A DNA stretch of 47,914 nucleotides from Gammaproteobacteria bacterium (GTDB taxonomy: Bacteria; Pseudomonadota; Gammaproteobacteria; JAJFKG01), in contig JAJNDI010000006.1 of the NCBI GenBank assembly GCA_021156325.1, positions 1-47,914 on the forward strand, written 5' to 3'. The position numbers and the translations under genes are program-made. The notes below the pieces were generated by a model, which did no database searches, was not told the DNA's origin, and worked only from the letters and a program-made list of their open reading frames with translations. Of the stretch, positions 46,440 to 47,914 are shown piece by piece. Within the stretch, counting starts at the first letter, position 1; each line of letters begins with the position of its first letter.

Positions 46440-47914
46440 TTAAGCCAGGGCTTTGGAAACCACCTCAAAAACATCGCGCGAGAGATCGGGTATAGCCGAC
46501 AAACGCATCAACTGCGCTTTCATCAACGCCTGGCGTTTTTCATCAAAACGGCGCCATTGTATCAAGGGCGTTAATAAACGAGCTGCCAACTGAGGGTTAG
46601 CTTGATGATGCACAATAATTTGATCGCTTAAAAAAGCATATCCGCTATTATCCAAAGCATGAAATTGTACAGGATTGCCCATCGCAAAAGCACCCACTAA
46701 TGCCCGTACACGATTCGGGTTTTTGGGATTATATTCAGGCAGCCTCATTAATTGTTTCACCCGCTCCATCGCTTGCGGGCGTTTACTGTAAGCTTGAATT
46801 GAAAACCATTTATCCAGAACAAGATGATCTGCACGCCATGTTGTATAAAAGGAAGATAAAGCTTCATCGGCTTCAGGGATGGCTTCATTAGCTAAAATAG
46901 CAAGGGCTGCGATTTGATCCGTCATATTATCTGCCGATTTAAATTGTTGGACGCAATAGCGAACTATATCAGCTGAACCCGTTGACATAAGATACCATAA
47001 ACACTCATTTTTGAGCGCCCGAGCAGCAGCGGCTTCTTTAGAATAAACATACTTTGTAGGTTTTACGTGACGTTGGTAACAATCCAGCAACGTTTCAAAG
47101 CAATGCTTGGCCAAGGCTTCACGAACATATTCTCTGGCTGCATGGATAGCGTCTACATGCACAATAGCTACCTGTTGTGCCAAGTAATTTTCGGAGGGTA
47201 AAACAAGACATTCCACCAGAAAACGGTTTTCTAACGTTTTATTATTTAATAAGCCACGAAAACCTTCGGCAAAGGCCTGATTTAAATAGAAAGGCTTATT
47301 TTCTTTATAATCTTCAGCTAATTCCAGGATAAGCTCGGTAGCTAATTGCTGTAAGGCATCCCAGCGATTAAAAAGATCTGAATCATGTTGTAAAATATGT
47401 AATAATTCTTCATCGGTATAGGCATATTTCACTTTCACTGGCGCTGAAAAGTTTCTAAACAAAGAAGGTACCACTTCTGCGCTGATATTATCAAAGGTAA
47501 AAGATTGTTTTTCCTGAGTGAGCGAAAGTACTGTTGATGTTAATTCTTGACCGGTGGTTTTATCCAATAACCCCATCGCAACCGGAATCATAAAAGGGTT
47601 TTTGAGAGGCTGTCCCGGCGTAGGGGGACAAGTTTGGCTAAAATGCAAAGTATAGCGTTTAGTGTGTTTATGATATTCTGATTTAATATCTACTTGCGGC
47701 GTGCCAGATTGAGAATACCACAATAAGAAAGGCTGATAATCAAAACCATTAAGTTCTGCAATCGCTTTGACAAAATCTTCAATCGTGACTGCTTGTCCAT
47801 CATGACGTTCAAAGTAAGAATCCATGCCTTTACGAAATCCTGCTTCACCTACAAAAGTATGCAGCATGCGAATGACTTCAGCGCCTTTATTATAAACGGT
47901 CACGGTATAAAAAT
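46440..47914 (-). CDS. pepN: Aminopeptidase N (partial, C-terminal part)
   Basis: M1-family zinc aminopeptidase; the right window edge removes the N-terminus and the HEXXH active site. The visible ~490 residues begin FYTVTVYNKGAEVIRMLHTF, directly after the usual zinc-site region, and continue FRKGMDSYFERHDGQAVTIE, LWYSQSGTPQV and the long helical C-terminal domain (NPNRVRALVGAFAMGNPVQF, IQWRRFDEKRQALMKAQLMR). Together with the M17 enzyme it indicates heavy use of peptides. The frame is open to the edge. Confidence 0.96.
   Translation of the reverse strand, partial: FYTVTVYNKGAEVIRMLHTFVGEAGFRKGMDSYFERHDGQAVTIEDFVKAIAELNGFDYQPFLLWYSQSGTPQVDIKSEYHKHTKRYTLHFSQTCPPTPGQPLKNPFMIPVAMGLLDKTTGQELTSTVLSLTQEKQSFTFDNISAEVVPSLFRNFSAPVKVKYAYTDEELLHILQHDSDLFNRWDALQQLATELILELAEDYKENKPFYLNQAFAEGFRGLLNNKTLENRFLVECLVLPSENYLAQQVAIVHVDAIHAAREYVREALAKHCFETLLDCYQRHVKPTKYVYSKEAAAARALKNECLWYLMSTGSADIVRYCVQQFKSADNMTDQIAALAILANEAIPEADEALSSFYTTWRADHLVLDKWFSIQAYSKRPQAMERVKQLMRLPEYNPKNPNRVRALVGAFAMGNPVQFHALDNSGYAFLSDQIIVHHQANPQLAARLLTPLIQWRRFDEKRQALMKAQLMRLSAIPDLSRDVFEVVSKALA

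Overview
The window is a chromosomal segment of a gammaproteobacterium with moderate to low GC. The gene order recA-recX-alaS-lysC-csrA is typical of Gammaproteobacteria. Several traits fit the Legionellales/Coxiellaceae side of the class: a PPi-dependent phosphofructokinase, an ACT-type malic enzyme, a BioY biotin transporter next to BioC, a stand-alone E1 pair of a 2-oxoacid dehydrogenase, no visible LexA box at recA or uvrB, and small orphan genes, one with a Glu-rich tail. This placement is inference; no rRNA is present to confirm it.

Layout. 1-5.6 kb: minus-strand operon guaC-carA-carB-greA (nucleotide metabolism; greA runs off the left edge). 5.8-10.2 kb: malic enzyme, a ZIP metal transporter, a one-helix small protein, and an overlapping ada-alkD alkylation-repair pair. 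10.3-13.1 kb: a degraded accessory patch with a truncated grpB-like gene ending at a GC-rich internally repetitive block, an orphan 199-residue gene, and a frameshifted P4-type integrase just downstream of tRNA-Val(GAC). 13.2-19.6 kb: E1 beta/alpha pair, uvrB, a SlyB-like lipoprotein, aspartate aminotransferase, tRNA-Asn. 19.6-23.4 kb: phhB, a tRNA-Ile/tRNA-Ala pair, an orphan gene, xseB, and bioC-DUF1284-bioY. 23.5-33.5 kb: comF, mpl, pfp-cinA, guaB-guaA-tadA, xseA and an adenosyltransferase. 33.6-39.8 kb: recA-recX-alaS-lysC-csrA, with recX bracketed by two inverted copies of a structured repeat. 39.9-47.9 kb: etfB-etfA-ald-aminopeptidase, divergent ETF-quinone oxidoreductase, a rhodanese and a partial pepN.

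Genes working together. GuaB, GuaA and GuaC cover IMP/XMP/GMP interconversion, and CarAB supplies carbamoyl phosphate. The aminopeptidases, alanine dehydrogenase, malic enzyme, AspC and the ETF/ETF-QO chain suggest growth on amino acids and peptides with electrons fed to quinone. Ada, AlkD, UvrB, RecA, RecX and both ExoVII subunits form a DNA-repair set.

Most of the window is ordinary core genome. The least explained structures are the ~93-bp hairpin repeats flanking recX, whose inner stems differ by paired compensatory changes, and the GC-rich block beside the broken grpB. I found no CRISPR array, no intact mobile element, and no clear new multi-gene system.
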